Notes: a model not told the origin generated them from the sequence alone. A stretch of 64,000 nt of DNA from Zychaea mexicana (GCF_025766255.1 NW_026516670.1:496001-560000); one strand, 5' to 3'. Counted from the stretch's first letter, positions 10,312-22,649 are shown. Translations and numbers: made by a program.

Positions 10312-11686
10312 ATCAAATATGTACTTATTATCAGTATACACATGTCCTACAATCTTCTCAATTTCATATGAATTACTATGTTCTATATTTCTCTGTTCTC
10401 TTTGATTTTTTCTCTTGCGTTTAGATGTATTATTTTCAGTTCCGTCCTCACTATCTATAGCCATATCTATTGATTGATTAATGTTAAGCTGTAGAAATTT
10501 CTGCTGCCATGTCAACCATTTCGTTATATTCAGTATTCACTTTTTGCTCATTTGAAAATACTAAGTCAAGTTTGTTTTTCTTACTTGGGAATTCAAAATC
10601 TTTTCCATACCATAATTTATGATGTGGTTGTACCTCTATATTATACTTATTTACAAATCGCCATATATTAGTAAGATTACAAGCAACACGAAACTGAATA
10701 TTATAATATCTTATATCTGTTATTTGCAATGCTGCACGGTTATTATTAAATCGTTTAAATTTAGAGCCTAACATAGAGAACTGTGCTTCTATTGCTGAAC
10801 GAAATGATCCAAACTTATTATTAAAGTATGTCTCATTGATTGTTAACTTTTGTCCTGGTTCTTTTCTTATGGGATGTAAAAAATTACGATCATAAAAACT
10901 ATATACAGCATCTGTCGCATTATCTTTAAACTTTTGTATAAATAATTTATATCTACCATCCATTCCTAAACAATCTGCCTCACTTATTTTTTTATATAGT
11001 TTCATATTAATAAACATAGTACCATCATTTCCGATAGCCCATTTTTCAGATACTGAAACATGTGTAATTATTTCATTCATATCCTGTATAACTTATGTAC
11101 GTACAGCTGGCCCTTTTAATTTATATGAATATAATTGTGAATGTGACTCATTTGGTTTATAATACTTTATTTTACTATCATGTCCATCAATAAATAGTGT
11201 AACATTCTTAAAACCATCTGGATTGTTTATTATTGCTGATAGAATGCGAATACATGGTGATGAGAACATACTATCTAGATCTTGTTTTACCTTTTTATTC
11301 AATTCATTATAGTTAGTAATCTAGAACCACTTATATAAATCATAAAATGTTGCATATGGCATAACAGTATGTATATCCTTTCCTGATACACCTGATACCA
11401 TATGATATAATAATGCAAGTCCTTTTTCAATCTTGCGGTATGGCCCTAGATATTCAATATTTCCATATAAAACTGTAAGAAAATAAAATACAGGTATAAA
11501 TCCAAATCTATTAAGTAATACATCCTTTATATCATTTATTGTATTATTCTTCATATCTTTAATAGCTGTTCTATGATTAAATCTATGTTGCATTTCAGGC
11601 CAAGATTTATCAAGAAAAGTCCATTTATTATCAATTAAATTTTTAATTTCAATATCGAGTTGTTCAGTGTGTTGTGTTATGCTCAT
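10312..11686 (-). pseudogene. DDE transposase with chromodomain, copy 3 (truncated)
   Basis: This is the right-arm partner of copy 1. The reading frame is kept where copy 1 has lost one A. It has its own stops: TAG replaces a Trp codon near 11323, and TAA replaces a Gln codon near 11095. Both differences are C-to-T type changes relative to copy 1. Motifs DGHDSK, GMDGRYK and SAIEAQFSML are present. It shares the copy 1 frameshift before the linker. A MITE cuts the chromodomain after the segment YTDNKYIF. Confidence 0.75.
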
Positions 11687-12897
11687 TTTTATTTGTTGTT
11701 ATATACTTTAAACAATCGCTCTTTTTTTTCTCGTGGGAGGCTACCAATATAAATAAAAAAATTCAATTTTTATTATTTTTATTGTAAATCATTAATTAAT
11801 TCAGCCACTGATGGTTATACCGATCATAGTAATTCTATTATCTACATTACAGCTAGTAGATTATAATTGGTTAGACAACTAATAGTAGGACGCCAAACTA
11901 CTAATACAAAACTCAAATCAAGCAAAAAGGAAACCTGAGCTGGGGGAAGTTGCTGTGGCAATTCTTAGCGCGCACAGAACGCGAGTAAGCAGCTCCACCA
12001 CTACTCCTACTACCTCCTTTGCCGCCGCCGCAAGCTCCACTACTACTTCAACCTCATCCGCAGATATTCCAGAAAAACTGAGCGTAGAGGATAAGAAGAA
12101 AGTCGCAGATCTGTACGCGTCTTTCCAGAAGAACAAGATGTGGAAGTTGAAGAGTGGGAAGTTTGTTGATGAGCAAATGGCGAAGTTGGTAACGAAAGCC
12201 GAATTCGAACAGTAAGTCTACACGGCAATCAATGACTGTACACCAGATTGATATTAATCTCTGTCTTGTATGTCCTTTGAAAGTCCTGTTCACTTGGTGA
12301 TCTTTGATCCCTCGGACATCGCGTAGAAAGAATATTTTGACGACGATGAACTCAAGGAAATCCGCGGATTTCGTGCTCCAAAGGTGCCATCTCTGAGCAT
12401 TGTTGAACCTTAAAAAAATTCGTAAGTTCTTAACTTACGAAGTGCTTCTTTTTATGGTTCTTTTCAAAGAAGAAAAAGGTTATGAATTCTCAACCAAAAT
12501 TTTAATTTTGGGTATTGCAGAATTCATAGATAATTGTTTTTCCATAATAAAATTTTTTAATTTTTTGTCTTGGCAAAAACTATTATCCGAAAAAAATGAT
12601 TATTTTTTTCAAAGAAATTAAAAATTAATTAATCAATTTTTAATTTCGAAATGATATATCTTTTTAAAAAATTAACTTTAAAGATTTTTATTTATTAATG
12701 ATGCTCTCTACCTGCAGAACTTGAAGAATTCGCTGTATCATTTGGAGAAAAAGTGAGGAAATTTTGTCACAGTACCCCGAATCAGAATATTGAATTAACC
12801 TTTTTCCTTTTCTCTTGCTTTTACTAGAACAACTTACGTGATATTTACGATTATGCCAACTCGTACAAAGTCGACTTACAGCAGGCAGACCTTTGTT
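10312..12897. repeat. right arm of large inverted duplication
   Basis: This is the reverse complement of 1-2597. Differences are mostly single bases and include two new stops in the transposase. Homology ends at the MITE border at 10312. The outer end cannot be fixed because the partner arm leaves the window. Confidence 0.85.
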
Positions 12898-13847
12898 AGA
12901 TACGGTTATCAACAATGCTGTCAGTGCGTTTACTATTCCACAAATATTTTGACAAAGAGCATTCAGAGTCTGATCTCCTGAAGCATGCGTGGGAGTTTTT
13001 AGACAGCTGCTTTGATGCATCTGAGTTTATTACTGCTATCAGGTATACATAAAAACATCTAGACTAAAAATAATCAGGAAGACATTTTCAAAACAATCAA
13101 TAGTGGGGGAAAGGCCAGCAAAGCGACATCAAAAGCTCAGAACTAAGAGCACTTAATTGGTTCCGTGGAAGCCACTTCACGTAAAAAAGTTGGCACAAAA
13201 GTTGACCTTTTGTACAAAGCACTGCTGATGGAGTTGGGCGCCATCGAAGTTGGTGCGTTTAATGATCGAAGCAGCACTAAATCAATTATGGAGTTGGGCA
13301 TAAAATGCCTGGAAAACATTGAAGGATATACTGGTCGATCTTGAGTGCACCAACTTCACTCAGCTACGTAACATGTGGACTTGTGGCTACATCCTTTCTG
13401 GTAGGTACAAACTAGTGGTGTAGCGAAATTCAAATAAGGTGGTTAAGGTCTGTTGCCTAGTTTGTTGGATAATATGCTTACATACATCTCTTCGAAACAA
13501 AATTGATAGGCCTTTATATGCAGTTTCTAATTGCCGATTGTCCAGAAGGATATGTATGCAGACTGACCAAGCTTGAGGACTGGGCACCATACCCCACTTG
13601 CGGAGAGAATTTTGTTTGTGACTTTTTTTATTTGCTGGAATTAGCGTGGGCCCGCAAAAGTATAATGGAAGAAACTAGAGTTGCTGCAGTAACAAAGACA
13701 AACCGAAAGCACGGATCGTTTCATCCATCAACCATCCAACCAATTCTAAGCCATTCCTTCTACCATACCAAAAAGACGAACGCGAAAAAAAGAAAAGTCG
13801 ATAGCGAACTCACCCTTGACGATCAACCCGCAACAGTTACAGATTAA
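11955..13847 (+). pseudogene. decayed repeated fungal gene, longer copy
   Basis: A patchwork of coding segments lies on one strand: DLYASFQKNKMWKLKSG (about 12110-12150), YFDDDELKEIRGFRAPKVP (12330-12405), DIYDYANSYKVDLQQADLC (about 12840-12897), FDKEHSESDLLKHAWEFLD (about 12950-13005), RKKVGTKVDLLYKALLMELG (about 13180-13240), and a last open stretch (13503-13847) with YVCRLTKLEDWAPYPTCG and a basic C-terminus. Likely GTAAGT/AG splice sites are visible, but several stops and frame breaks mean no complete model. I believe it belongs to a multicopy Mucoromycota hypothetical family. The divergent DDE transposase starts 270 bp upstream. Confidence 0.5.
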
Positions 13848-14576
13848 GCCATACATAGGTTTTCTGTACATATTGGAATATTATATAATAACTGTATAGC
13901 GTATATCTGTGTCAAATCCTAACCCCAATTAGCATCAAAGTACCTCAAAATGATATTCCATAAAATTTTAGTAATAATGTTTAGCTCATGGAATATGCAC
14001 TCATTTGGCTATACTCATATCTACAGTTGATTCTGCAAATTGTGGATGATGCACAGCAGCCAGCCTTTTTTACATATCGTTTATGAGCACTTGCTGCAAA
14101 GTGAATAAGGTGTATGTGATGAAAATGATATTCTCCTTCAAAGAACGATAATCATACGTTGGAAAGTCCTAGACCTAGTATAGGTATTGTGATGAAGCAC
14201 TTCACATACAGAACTAGCTAAATACTATCCCCCGTTTGATGCGCCAATAAAACGAAAATGTACGGAACCCATAATATTACAAAACAATGTATCTGCTGTT
14301 ATATCACAGACGTCGGACCTGACATTGGGTAGCTACATACATTGTACAGTACTTATTCTCTCTCTTTATATATATATATCACAAGGTACTTGGCAGATCA
14401 GGCACTAAAGATAGCGTTACAACGTGTCTGTAACTCATTGTATGAGTGTGATGTATGTATCCTGCATGCATACGCTTGACAGCGCTTACTACTAGAAGTG
14501 CAGTTAAAATCCCGCCTTTTTTTAAGCTACATATGCGTGCAGCGTCTTATCCGCGATACTGTAAGTTTATCGGCCA
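13848..14576. other. no gene seen
   Basis: Unremarkable non-coding sequence with a short TATATA run near 14370. I see no coding pattern, RNA gene or terminal repeats. Confidence 0.5.
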
Positions 14577-14755
14577 CAGTTGTCCCCCGTTTTTGCAGTA
14601 CTGTAGTGGTTTTCCATACGAGAGTCTGCAAAAAGTGAGGACCTGTAAAAGACGAGGACGGCTTTAAGTGTGTTTAACTAAGTTTACCAGCAACGGGATT
14701 GCTTCCAAAAAAGCTGCAAAAAGTGTGGATGAAAATAAAGAAACAGGATTGACTG
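14577..14755. mobile_element. decayed pogo-like MITE
   Basis: It begins CAGTTGTCCCCCGTTTTTGC and ends in ATTGACTG followed by TA. Internally it repeats CTGCAAAAAGTG(A/T)GGA motifs, as in the element at 14847. Only the outermost bases of the ends pair, and the left flank is not TA, so the borders are uncertain. Confidence 0.35.
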
Positions 14756-14846
14756 TATAATAAGTATACATTTGCCACTGTTTGCAGTAAGCTCATGTTT
14801 CTCACATCAAACTTTGGCATGTGCGGATCAGCTGCATTTGCAAGTA

Positions 14847-15369
14847 CAGTGGTCCCCCGCTTTTTGCAGCAGCGGTTTCTGGTGGAAAAAACTGCAAAAA
14901 GTGGGGAACTGCAAAAAGTGAGGATGAGTATGAGATGTTACACAGACTGAGTCTATTATGTTAATCAAGTGTCAATGATAGTAAACCAATTGAAAGTGTC
15001 GGTGTTGTACTGAGGCTACTTATTATAAATCAACTCTTATATAAAAGGCTGTCGTCTAATTCTTGATGTTTATATACTGCACTATCGACACCTCCACACC
15101 ACTATGGTAAAAGCAAAATACCCAAAGCTTACTGACGAGCAAAAGGACGCTATCTATCAACATTACATGTAGATGTCACTGGTTCAAGACTCTGTGTCCT
15201 AGGCTCTCGAGTTAATAGCGGAAAATTGCAGGTCCCCATTTTTGGCCTGCAAAATGCAAAAAGTGAGGAAACTGCAATTTTACTAAGTGATGAGCGGGTA
15301 TGCTCCAAAAAAATCTGCAAAAATTGAGGATCTGCAAAAAGTGGGGCTGCAAAAAGCGGGGGACCACTG
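14847..15369. mobile_element. pogo-like non-autonomous element, 523 bp
   Basis: Terminal inverted repeats start CAGTGGTCCCCCGCTTTTTG at both ends (read inwards) and are flanked by TA (14845-14846 and 15370-15371). CTGCAAAAAGTGGGG-type motifs repeat inside each end. Around 15103-15170 a short frame starts MVKAKYPKLTDEQKDAIYQ and then stops, resembling the N-terminal helix-turn-helix of pogo/Tigger transposases. It is probably an internally deleted derivative of a full pogo-like element. Confidence 0.75.
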
Positions 15370-15801
15370 TAAGAGAAAGAAAAATCCAAAATCATAAACA
15401 TAGAAACTACAAAGCACAGGTGTAAAGGATTCATTGTTTTCGTTTATTATTTACTAAGAGCATGGCGTCATGCCTTTTTCCCAAATACAAAATGCTTTTT
15501 ATAGAAAGGAATGTTACCTTATGTCTTGTGTCTTCTAGCTATGAGTTCTCCAATTGATTTCGACACGCAACGACACAATTGCATTCGTCTCGCTCGTCCC
15601 AGCTGGGACATCCTCAAAAAAAGTGCTTGATAGTCACAAAGAGAAGCATACTGCCAAATGGGACTTATAACTTCTCTTCTCCAACCAGCACATTAGCCTG
15701 TTGAGGTTCATGTCAATCAAGAAGTAGAAGATGGCGAGCACACAACATCCAATGGTATGGAAAATAAGAACGCTAAGGATGCCATTATTGAAAAAGCGCT
15801 C

Positions 15802-17799
15802 TAAAACGTACAATCGAACTAGAGGACTATACTCTAGAGCCAAGCAACGATGATAGCGATACTGACTCGGTTGCTGATGATGACGACGATAACGAAAGTA
15901 GCATACATGGAGCCGATAGCGTACAACAAAACCAAAATGGCCTTACGGTATCTGAACTAGATCAAGAAAGCCGTGTGTTCGGTGAACAAGTGCTGCATAC
16001 TCTTCCGCAGCATCCACGCAACGGTCCAGAATACATGGCTACAAGGGTTCTAAAGGATGCATTCCATCTCATGGACCAGATAAAGCTACCGCGCAGATAT
16101 GGTCTAGCAAACGACTTCTAAAGACGATTTCGTGACGCACTCTTTGTTGTTGATGAAGAGGACATAAAACGTGTTAAGGAAGTTTTGCAGAAACAAGGAA
16201 CGACATGGGAATACAAACTCATCAAAAAGCCATGATGGGTGTTCAGGCGTGTTAAGCGTAAGCATATCATACAAATGAACTTTGACGCACCGCTACATAG
16301 GCTTACATTGTTTTTTAAAAAAAGGTATTATACCCCCTCCCACTGTACTGTATCCTGACATCAAACAACTCTTTGACACATACGGGCCAATGAAATGTGC
16401 TAGGTCGGGACGTACTTTGTTCGACAACGAAGCATGGAGACAATCAAAGAATGCTCTCCGATCAATCCATGAAGGGCATGTGTCTGATCCCCCTAACATT
16501 TCATTCTATTACAAAATTGGGATTGATCGAGATGGATTACCACTTTACCGTTGCTGCCGTGAGACAAACTCCCTGGAGGGAGGAATCCATCAGATGCTAT
16601 CCGTAAATTTGGCTCATTCGGTGCTCTCCTCAATTGGCGGATGCTATGATGGCTGATTATCGTCTACGCCATAACATAGATGTAAGTAACAGATTATCTT
16701 GTGCAATAATAATTGTATTATTTCACATTAGCTATGGTGTTTCCCATTAGGTTGGATCTGTTAATCGTTACGGAAAGGTGCACAAAGGCCATTATGAACC
16801 ATGGCTGACTCAGCATATCAATGATTTACGTGCATTTTTCGGTCTTCATTTTACGTATCAGGAACCAGGTGTTCATGAGCACGCTACGACTCATGTTGCA
16901 TCCTTTGGCGAGAAGTTCGGTATTTCTCCTCTTCCAAGCGAAATGATGGCCTCTTATGGTATTGAAAAATATCAACGTGGTACTACGACGGATACAACTT
17001 GAAGTGCTTCATTATCGGATTTAGCCACCCTAATCGTGCTGAGAGAATCCACACTACAGCAAGCAGGGAATCAATACAAATATATAGCTCGATGTCAGGG
17101 TGCAGCACACGCAATTCTTCCTGTACACACTAAGGAAGAGATCACAGAATTTGACAAGCTACTACGCGAACATTTTAGATTACAAGTGAACAATAATCAA
17201 CAACCCAATTACAAAAATGTGGTCGAAGCTAGTCAACGGTATCACCATTTTCTACAAAACACCTGAGCACCTCAGAAGCTACTATAATACATGGAAAGAA
17301 TACGAAAACATAAAAAACACAGAAAAAAATTACAAAAACATACTCCAGCCCTTGGAAACACAATACAGATCGGCAGACAGAAAGCGACACATACCAGATG
17401 CCCAGACACCTTCTCCGCTAAAGGTTCCTCGCTTGCAAATGGCTTCCAACATCGACTACCAGCATCAGCAAAACATCATAGCAACGACCATATCATCAGC
17501 TTCAATACCTGGGGAGACAGCCATGTTTGATTTTGCCAGTGTTTTCTAACCAATGGCAGCAACAAGCAATCATCAATATAGAAAGATCACAGCAACAGGA
17601 GCCAGAAACAAAACTAGCACCAGCAGAAGCACTACCAGGAAGCATCCTTGACGGTCTTCCGGCATCAAGGCGCTTAAACGGCGTTGTAAAACTTGCAAAT
17701 CATCCGAATGTAGTGGCAAAAACAATCGCGCTAGATGTCCACAGAACAGTCAGCAAAGTATCATTGAATAGATCATTTCAGAATTACACATGCCCTTAA
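15802..17799 (+). pseudogene. large transposase-like relic with Cys-rich tail
   Basis: A long coding track on one strand changes frame several times. An acidic N-terminal part (DSDTDSVADDDDDNESS) is followed by a globular region. Near 16560-16610 comes CCRETNSLEGGIHQ, like the RGTNxxEGGxHQ block of a repeated fungal transposase-like family. Next are HKGHYEPWLTQHINDLR (about 16780) and HPNRAERIHTT-type sequence. A linker containing YKYIARCQGAAHA precedes the C-terminal CKTCKSSECSGKNNRARC (about 17690-17750), a zinc-knuckle-like pattern. A TGA/TAG or frame change interrupts it at about 16120, 16235, 16620, 17000 and 17265. I cannot place it firmly in a named superfamily. Confidence 0.5.
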
Positions 17800-19257
17800 A
17801 ACCGAATTAATACAGTTGGATTGATAAATTTGAGACTTCTGGGTATCAAAAAGTGGCAAAAGACCCAAAGCTATGATACGCTTTGGGCCATTTTGGGAAA
17901 AATAATCCTGTCGGCCCACCTATGATACGCGGGCCAAGTTTTCTATATAATATCCTCTTTATCCTTTTTTATACTGTTTGTTTGACAGTATCAAACGGCA
18001 ATTAATGTAGAAAAGAGCCAGTACTTACTAATATATGGCTACAGGTTAAGGGGGCACTTCATTATTCATACCAATGAATAGTAATACTTTCAGCAGCATA
18101 AGCGAACAAGAGCACGTTAGCGATGAGAAGAACTACGTATGCAGTATCAAATTTTATTACTTTACTTGTCAAGAGACAACTCATTTGTTCAGACGAGTAC
18201 AGATAATGGTAACTCTTGTAACATAAACAGAAGACTACCACTGTGAAAAAATTCTGGTTTCATAGATTAGGCTGATGCTCTATTTTTGGTTGGGAGAAAA
18301 ACCCCACCGCTGGTTATATCTGGTTGTTTCTGGATTTTCCTTGTTAAGTTATATAAAAAAGTTCTCTCTAAGACAGTCCTTTTGAAATGTCGGTTGTGTG
18401 TGTGTGTGTGATGGGACTAAGTGAGTACGTGGGACTTCAAATAGATTTTTTATTCCGAAAGAGAATAAAGAGCACATTGTATTACTGCTCTTGTTGTGTA
18501 TATATAACCGACTAATCGGAGTGATGTGTGATTAATTGAGTAGTGCGGGACTATTGTTCCAGACATGACACCTTCATCTTTGAAGGTTATATCTCGTTGA
18601 GTGAAAAGCCGTGTTGCTTATATCTAATTGTTTCTGGTCTTTTCTGGTTAGTGGTACACCAAAAAAAAATCTATTGAAGACAATTATTCTATCTCTGTAA
18701 ATTATACATGGTCATTCCTGGTTCAATTGAGCTACAACACACAAAATTTCATATTGAGGTTCGTGAAAAGAACCTAGTAGAGACTGCTTGTATTGTACAC
18801 CAAGGATTCGAACGTAATGTACTACGAAGCGTTATACAGTAGTAGTACTTACATTGTTTCTTATTGAGGCTGGCATTATTACAATCGTCGACATGCATGA
18901 CATCGATGATATTTTCATTACTGGTTAAATCTTGTCTTGCTGGTTTGTATCGCCAAGAGATATGTCATCAGTTTGCGACAAAGCGGCAGCTGTTGTGTTT
19001 GCATGAATTCGTAATGTTCAGCGTAGTTTTTCTTTACATTAAAAAAAAAAAAGAACAGTGTAAGATGTTTCGTTCACTTGTCAAAAGTATCTTCTTATCA
19101 TACTAATAAGAACGATTTCAAGGTGCGCTTGTCTTATTTTAGGTTCAATTACATTCCACACTTATGCTTAATTCAACGTCCTTTCCTTTGTTTTTCTTTG
19201 CTTCTTCCCTCCTACACATACTCCCTCCCTATCAGCATCATTCTGACGCTACCAACT
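17800..19257. other. no gene seen; weak repeat pair
   Basis: Non-coding. Two similar stretches, around 18308-18352 and 18605-18650, share TTATATCTGGTTGTTTCTGG-like sequence about 295 bp apart. This might be an old LTR or tandem duplication, but it is too diverged to call. Confidence 0.35.
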
Positions 19258-19802
19258 ATGGCAAACAACGTATATGCAGAAGGCTATTACAGCGATGGCA
19301 GCATCGATAACGAAATGGACGCTTATACAGTATCATCTAATCGTATTGACAGTCTAGATGAACGGCAACTGCGCATAGAGACGATCTGTGCTCAGATAGC
19401 TCGGAATTCCCAAGCGCGTGAGCAGGCTAACCAGGAAGAAACCAGCAGCATTATCTATGATGCTATGCCTGTGGAGCACTTGATACCGCCCCCATCCGTA
19501 CTCAGCAAGAAGGAGATAGTGAATCGCGTGATGATCGAGGCATGTGGCCTAGAGGGAGAAAGCTCAGTACGGCAGACGAGGTCCTCACCAAACATGTAAT
19601 GAAAGTAGCCGTATCCCGCCTGAAGAAAAAAGTTGCTCCTAACCAGGGCCGAAGCAAAGAAGGTGGGACGGACTATTTGTCACAAACGCTCATCGATGAC
19701 ACCATCGCGAAAATTGAGAATATGGCGATGCAGCATGCGCAAATACCATTGTTCGATGTATTAGCCATCACAACCGCAAAAATAAAAGTTATAAGATATT
19801 AA
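19258..19802 (+). CDS. hypothetical protein, possibly frameshifted
   Basis: An ATG at 19258 (context CTATGG) opens 113 residues. They are rich in Glu, Ser and Arg, with SIDNEMDAYTVSSNRIDSLD near the N-terminus. The frame ends at 19599. An overlapping frame continues protein-like sequence to 19802 (TADEVLTKHVMKVAVSRLKK, then a helical segment), which suggests one frameshift or a missed intron near 19550. I do not recognise a family and see no membrane segment or signal peptide. It may be a lineage-specific gene or a relic. Confidence 0.35.
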
Positions 19803-20043
19803 TTTCAGTGAACCTCCCTGCTTTCCTCTTAATGTAATTGCTTTTTCTGTGAATTGCAGTCGTCATAGGCATTAACAGATAATTTCTATTTAAAAATGTG
19901 GACAAAATCTGTTGTTTTCTTTGAGTGTAAGTGAATTGTTTAAAATATGTGATTTTCTATGAGAGCGAAGGAAAACCTGTAAATAAACATTTGTTATTTT
20001 CTATGAAAAAATATTGCTTTGTGTATGATATGCATCTCTATTA

Positions 20044-20361
20044 ATGATTGTTAATTTATCGGTATATATGTGGAAATCTATGAGAAACTGTGAATGTCAT
20101 AAAATAACGATTGATAAGACAAGAGGCTTTTCGAACTTTAAGAAAAAGTTGGCTTCCGACCACGCAGTGAATCAGGAATGGGGCGTTCTGTACGCACAAA
20201 GAATTATTAACGAAAAAAGAAGTGATCAAATCGCGTGCGAACGGATTAATGTTCGATGTAAAAGCTGTCTAGAATTGAGATATGGGATCTTTGAAACTAT
20301 TGACTGCGGTGTACTCATGGTGAAGAAGAACGTATCGAAAGAAGAGGTCCAATATTATTGA
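20044..20361 (+). CDS. hypothetical ORF, 105 residues
   Basis: This is an isolated open frame in AT-rich sequence with a basic composition. Its cysteines are CEC and CKSC, the latter in INVRCKSCLELRYGIFETID. There are no recognisable domains and no neighbours to give context. It could be a small DNA-binding-like protein, the end of a decayed transposon gene, or chance. Confidence 0.2.
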   Translation: MIVNLSVYMWKSMRNCECHKITIDKTRGFSNFKKKLASDHAVNQEWGVLYAQRIINEKRSDQIACERINVRCKSCLELRYGIFETIDCGVLMVKKNVSKEEVQYY

Positions 20362-22649
20362 CTGTGTCCGTCTTGGTGGACCAATAATTGCAAGTCACTC
20401 TAGGACAAAGTAGGTTGAGAGTGCTTTTTGATGTAGTAAGGGTCGTTGCGTAGGCGTAAGCTTTTGCAAGGTGATTTTGCGAGGAATTACTGGCACGCTA
20501 AGTAAACAATTAGACTGTGAGAGTTATGCAAAGAAGAAAAACTGAAATAGTGATTTACAAGTAGGTTTTTGAAATTGACTCTTTTTTTGGAAGGTCGAAT
20601 TCGTCCTATGTAAAGAAAGTTAAAGATGGTTCTTGCACAAGTCGATAATGGCAATAATTTTTTACTACTGCGGTAATTAGGTTTCTTATGTCTGTTAAAG
20701 CGTTTTTTCGGGAACATTGCAGTTTGAGAAAGAGGAAGAAGACATATGGAAAATGAAAATATTGGGAAGTCGAACTTTAATAGATATTCTATTGAACGGT
20801 TTTATTTTTATGATGTTTGGAAGATTGAGCGAAAGAGATAGAAATGACAAGGGTTTTCAGTGAGAGAATAATTACATGAATGGTGTACTATTGGAGCTGT
20901 AAGTTAATTTGGTTGAAACAACGATAAGCACGCATAAAGTGCAAATATGTTGATGGCACTAGCTAGTGTAGATAGGGTTACATATCAATTCACTGTAATT
21001 TTGATTAGAAGAAGTTCAGCGAGAAAAACGGTAAATGATGAGTGAATTACGACATATATGTGCCAGCGTTTAATATTGTGATAGAAAGGGAAACGAAAAT
21101 TTGGTCGCGTTTGACAGTGAAACAGTAGCAAAGGAAACCAAAAGTACGTCGTGAAGGGTTGAAACAGCGTCAATGTTCCACTGGTTACCATGCAACAAGC
21201 GTGACAGGATACGGACAGCATGTATGCAATAGGGCGTTTCACGCTCCGACTGATGTCGTCGCTAGCTTCGTACAGAACGCCCTAATAACTGCTGCACTCA
21301 TATCTTTTTCATTGCTTCATATGTGAGATGGGTTTCCGAGTTTTAAATGATTCCTCTATTTTACCACTCACTATCCTAATCATTCTTTTTGGCGAGTCAA
21401 TTTTTACAGCAGACTAGTTATTATTGCTGACTAGCAATAGCAGACTCATAAGAAAAATCTTTAGCGAGTCTATTATCAAAGTCTGTCAATTTTGACAGAC
21501 AATATGTCCGACAATAGCTATCCTATTATTTTATAAATTCTTAGTTCTTTTGGCGAGTCTGCTGGAGTGTTAACTAGCTATTATTTTCCATTAAATTTAG
21601 GATATTTAATATTAACAACTAAAGCTGTTATATTTAATTAATTCTGCATATAAGTATGGACCACCCCCCAGTCCATATCTTACATCTCTAAATCTCATTG
21701 TTAAGTTACATTTCGTCGTAAACTCCTCATGTAAGGCTATAAAAGAACCTTCGTTGCTTTTATTATCTACATTTAATTATAAACCTAAAGGCTTATAATG
21801 AACCTTTTTAATGCAATACATATAAATTCTACATTTGCTAAGCCAACGTTGTTCGCGTAAAATAACTTACAGCGTGACCCGTATTCGATCTCACATCCCC
21901 TGAGCCAAAAAGGGCACACGATCTTTTTACGCGCCATCGCCGGTATAGTCTATATTGTATATATGCTGATGCCATTATTCAGAACGGACATGGTGGCGCC
22001 GTGCAACGCTGCATTCACTAAGCCGTAATCTCTAGAAGACCGATTTACACGTATTCGATGCTGTTTATTGGTGAAGCAAAAATTTATGTAGCATTATGTC
22101 TCAGGCGTATCCTACTTTTCATAGCTGTGAGTGCGCTGATGGATTGTATGATGTAGACTGGTGGCACTGCAGCAGCTGATACTTGGTTAGCTCTTGAGAG
22201 CACTTTCTCAATCCAGGGTCGTGATGACCATTTATTGAACATGAGGACTGTGTGTGCAATCATCAAGCCTTTCACGTGCCCTGAAAGACCTAGCAAAAGG
22301 CATCTGTAAAAATTGTGGCACATAGCACCTGCTGTTGACACTTTTCACATGTGCGACTACTGACACTGGGTCAGTGGGTTTTTCTTCGTTCGCTCCCAAA
22401 TTTGTGAAACGTTAACGCACGACACTACTTTTTGCTATTGTATACTTTTCTGGATGGTGTGTCGGTACAACATCATCCGGTTAGCGACTGTCGGTGGTCA
22501 TCGATAATATTCATATATCCTCTATGTATTAAGAAATTGACAAGGTTGAAATTGCTGCGGTGATCAAAATTACATAAACACACGTTAATGTCCATTCTTC
22601 AGGGCGCATCCCAACTTTTGAAGCTTCTTTCGGATCCATACACAAACAA
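20362..22649. other. no gene seen
   Basis: About 2.3 kb of mostly AT-rich sequence without a convincing coding pattern. Around 21380-21560 GGCGAGTC / GACTAGTTATTATT-like words recur. At 21685-21715 a stretch resembles, in reverse complement, the core of the 459-bp MITEs (TAACTTGACAATGAGATTTAGAGATG), so a decayed relative may lie here. Confidence 0.4.

Noticed and set aside
21845..21910. tRNA-like gene on the minus strand (GGCTCAGGGG ... GATCGAATAC)
   Set aside because: A-box-like and B-box-like words are present, but acceptor and anticodon stems do not pair.
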